Part shown: positions 62,086 through 64,000 of the stretch, piece after piece
Layout: each line of letters opens with the position of its first letter
Numbering within the stretch: position 1 is the first letter of the stretch
Assembly (NCBI RefSeq): GCF_025452195.1
Contig: NZ_CP104973.1
Location: 1,116,001 to 1,180,000 of the forward strand
Source of the DNA: Phyllobacterium zundukense
GTDB lineage: Bacteria; Pseudomonadota; Alphaproteobacteria; Rhizobiales; Rhizobiaceae
DNA length: 64,000 nt
Direction of reading: 5' to 3'
Notes under the pieces: generated by a model
Databases searched by the model: none
Seen by the model: only the letters and a program-made list of their open reading frames with translations
Told to the model about the DNA's origin: nothing
Translations under genes and position numbers: made by a program

Positions 62086-63492
62086 ATGGCATATGATGTC
62101 GTCGTCATCGGAACAGGTCCGGGTGGCTACGTCTGCGCGATCAAGGCCGCGCAGCTTGGCCTCAAGACCGCGGTGATCGAGAAGCGCGCTACTTTCGGCG
62201 GAACCTGCCTCAATATCGGCTGCATCCCGTCAAAGGCACTGTTGCACGCCTCCGAAGTGTTCCATGAGGCGGGTCATTCCCATGCCACTTTGGGTGTCGA
62301 TGTCGGCACGCCAAAGCTCAATCTTCCTGCCATGCTTGCCCATAAGGATGCAACGGTCGAAGCCAACGTCAATGGCGTGGCGTTCTTGTTCAAGAAGAAC
62401 AAGATCGACACGTTCATAGGCACAGGCAAGATTTTGGCAGCCGGCAAGGTTTCCGTGACCGCCGAAGACGGCACGGTTCAGGAGATTGAAGCGAAAAACA
62501 TCGTCATCGCTACCGGTTCGGATGTGGCCGGCATTCCCGGCGTCAATGTCGAATTCGATGAGAAGGTGATCATATCCTCGACTGGCGCTCTGGAACTTGA
62601 AAAAGTGCCGGAACGTCTCATTGTGGTTGGTGGCGGCGTCATTGGCCTCGAGCTCGGATCGGTCTGGTCGCGTCTCGGATCGAAGGTCACAGTCGTCGAG
62701 TATCTGGACAAGATCCTCGGACCAATGGACGGTGAAGTCTCGCGCCAGTTCCAGCGCATGCTGGAAAAGCAGGGCATCGACTTCAAGATGAGCGCCAAGG
62801 TGACCGGCGTTGAAAAATCCGGAAAAGGCGCCAAGATCACGTTCGAGCCGGTCAAGGGTGGCGAAGCCCAAACCATCGAGGCCGACGTAGTGCTCGTCTC
62901 AACCGGCCGCAAACCCTATACGGACGGTGTGGGCCTGAAGGAGGCCGGCGTTGCAGTCGATGATCGCGGACGTGTCGCCATCAATGACCATTGGCAGACG
63001 AATATCCCGGGAATCTATGCCATTGGCGATGTCGTCGATGGTGCGATGCTGGCGCACAAGGCGGAGGATGAAGGCATTGCCGTTGCCGAGATCCTCGCCG
63101 GACAGGTGGGCCACGTCAATTACGATGCAATCCCGAGCGTGGTCTATACGCAGCCCGAAGTGGCGTCTGTCGGCAAGACGGAGGAAGAGCTGAAGGCGGC
63201 AGGCATCGAATACAAAGCCGGCAAATTTCCGTTCACGGCCAATGGCCGTGCCCGTGCCATGCTGCACACGGACGGTTTTGTGAAAATCCTGGCTGACAAG
63301 GCGAGCGACCGGGTGCTCGGTGTCCATATTCTGGGTTATGGTGCTGGTGAAATGATCCACGAAGCAACTGTGCTGATGGAATTTGGCGGTTCTTCAGAGG
63401 ATTTGGCGCGCACGACACACGCTCACCCGACCATGTCGGAAGCCGTGCGCGAAGCCGCTCTGGCGACTTTCTTCAAGCCGATCCACATGTAG
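62086..63492 (+). CDS. lpdA: Dihydrolipoyl dehydrogenase E3
   Basis: FAD-dependent oxidase of the reduced lipoyl groups, 468 residues. FAD-binding GTGPGGYVCAIKAAQ, redox disulfide CLNIGC, NAD-binding GGGVIGLELGSVW and the C-terminal catalytic HAHPTMSEAV are intact. ATG 62086 follows gagaaggaat. Here it serves the SucAB complex; other copies may exist for pyruvate dehydrogenase. Confidence 0.97.
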   Translation: MAYDVVVIGTGPGGYVCAIKAAQLGLKTAVIEKRATFGGTCLNIGCIPSKALLHASEVFHEAGHSHATLGVDVGTPKLNLPAMLAHKDATVEANVNGVAFLFKKNKIDTFIGTGKILAAGKVSVTAEDGTVQEIEAKNIVIATGSDVAGIPGVNVEFDEKVIISSTGALELEKVPERLIVVGGGVIGLELGSVWSRLGSKVTVVEYLDKILGPMDGEVSRQFQRMLEKQGIDFKMSAKVTGVEKSGKGAKITFEPVKGGEAQTIEADVVLVSTGRKPYTDGVGLKEAGVAVDDRGRVAINDHWQTNIPGIYAIGDVVDGAMLAHKAEDEGIAVAEILAGQVGHVNYDAIPSVVYTQPEVASVGKTEEELKAAGIEYKAGKFPFTANGRARAMLHTDGFVKILADKASDRVLGVHILGYGAGEMIHEATVLMEFGGSSEDLARTTHAHPTMSEAVREAALATFFKPIHM

Positions 63493-63512
63493 GTTTTCTT
63501 GATAATCGTATC

Positions 63513-63542
63513 AAAAAAGGCCCGGAGATCCGGGCCTTTTCT
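63513..63542. terminator. Bidirectional terminator between lpdA and the membrane-anchored protein
   Basis: AAAAAAGGCCCGG-AGAT-CCGGGCCTTTTCTG: 9-bp stem with A-run on the left and T-run on the right, working for both lpdA and the convergent gene at 63556. Confidence 0.85.
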
Positions 63543-63555
63543 GTGTCCTCGCTAA

Positions 63556-63888
63556 TTATTGAGCGGGTGCAGGAGCCGGAGCCGGCGTAGTTGGTGCCGG
63601 AGCAGGTTCTGCAGGAGCCGGAGCAGTCGGTGCAGGTGCAGTCGCTGCTGGCGGCTCGGGTGTAGCCGGTGCCGGTGTTGTGTCAGTCGCAGCAGGCGGT
63701 GTCGGAGCCGTCGGGCTCATACCGGTATCGCTACGATTGAGGAAGAAGTAGCCGCCGATCACCAACGCAGCTATGATAATCCCGGCGATCAGGAATCCGC
63801 CGCCACCACCGCTTTTAACAATGGTTGATCTCGGATTGTTCGGATCGCTTTCCATCGGCCGCTGCTGCAGGTTTGGATCGTATGTCAT
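63556..63888 (-). CDS. Membrane-anchored Pro/Ala-rich small protein
   Basis: 110-residue protein. A polar N-terminus (QQRPMESDPNNPRS), a glycine stretch and one transmembrane helix (about residues 32-50, FLIAGIIIAALVIGGYFFL) precede a low-complexity tail of Pro, Ala, Thr and Glu repeats of the PAPAPA kind. This is the layout of an inner-membrane protein with a stiff extracytoplasmic arm. No family recognised; the tail could vary in length between strains. Confidence 0.75.
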   Translation of the reverse strand: MTYDPNLQQRPMESDPNNPRSTIVKSGGGGGFLIAGIIIAALVIGGYFFLNRSDTGMSPTAPTPPAATDTTPAPATPEPPAATAPAPTAPAPAEPAPAPTTPAPAPAPAQ

Positions 63889-64000
63889 TTCGTGTCCTCC
63901 ATGACTTTTCAGTACATTCCGAAGAGCACAACGATTATTGGTCAGGAAAGTTCCGGAAATCGCCGTTGCCGTCCTAACGATGCTTTTTGACGTTTTGCCC

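Overview
This window reads as core chromosome of an alphaproteobacterium of the order Hyphomicrobiales (Rhizobiales), close to Brucellaceae/Phyllobacteriaceae. Pointers are a Brucella-type Omp19 lipoprotein, an IalB-family secreted protein, DUF2794 and DUF1737 proteins, the block omp19-zapE-mdh-sucCDAB-lpd, and the origin-proximal block rho-mnmE-mnmG-rsmG-parA-parB. This placement is inference from gene content and order; no 16S gene is present. No CRISPR array, prophage, transposase or integrase was seen.

Layout. 1-11.1 kb: transcription termination factor Rho, a thioredoxin-like DUF255 protein on the other strand, tRNA modification genes mnmE and mnmG, the 16S rRNA methyltransferase rsmG, chromosome partition genes parA and parB, and holA facing them. 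Three parS centromere sites lie here: one overlaps the mnmE stop codon, one is just upstream of mnmG, and one is written into the rsmG codons. The mnmE-mnmG gap also holds a long inverted repeat and a second structured repeat-like island. 11.2-20.2 kb: tRNA-Gly(GCC), a trans-editing protein (ProX), a thioredoxin-TPR protein, small conserved proteins, a CitE-like lyase, leuD and leuB, and an MHS-type transporter with an unusual extracytoplasmic insert of about 190 residues.

20.2-33.1 kb: asd, the divergent ohrR/ohr organic-peroxide pair with clear operator repeats, a haloperoxidase-like hydrolase, an M3 peptidase, argG, a LysE exporter, rlmN, an IalB-like protein, a low-molecular-weight phosphatase and thpR. 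33.1-42.5 kb: a TesA-like esterase divergent from a YbbA/YbbP-type ABC transporter, a Bax-inhibitor-1 family protein, a GNAT enzyme, DUF2794, a probable structured small RNA with its own terminator (6S-like), DUF1223 and aconitase.

42.8-51.5 kb: cytochrome c maturation operon ccmABCD-ccmG (ccmD is only 57 codons), then on the minus strand dapF-mtaB-ftsY-ispZ. mtaB carries a one-base frameshift that splits it. A siderophore-interacting protein follows. 51.7-64 kb: omp19, zapE, and a TCA-cycle cluster mdh-sucC-sucD-sucA-sucB-(secreted protein)-lpdA, ending at a bidirectional terminator shared with a Pro/Ala-rich membrane-anchored protein.

No clearly new multigene system was found. The most useful leads are the parS arrangement, the small RNA at about 38.7 kb, the transporter insert, the ohr operators, the broken mtaB, and the repeats between mnmE and mnmG.
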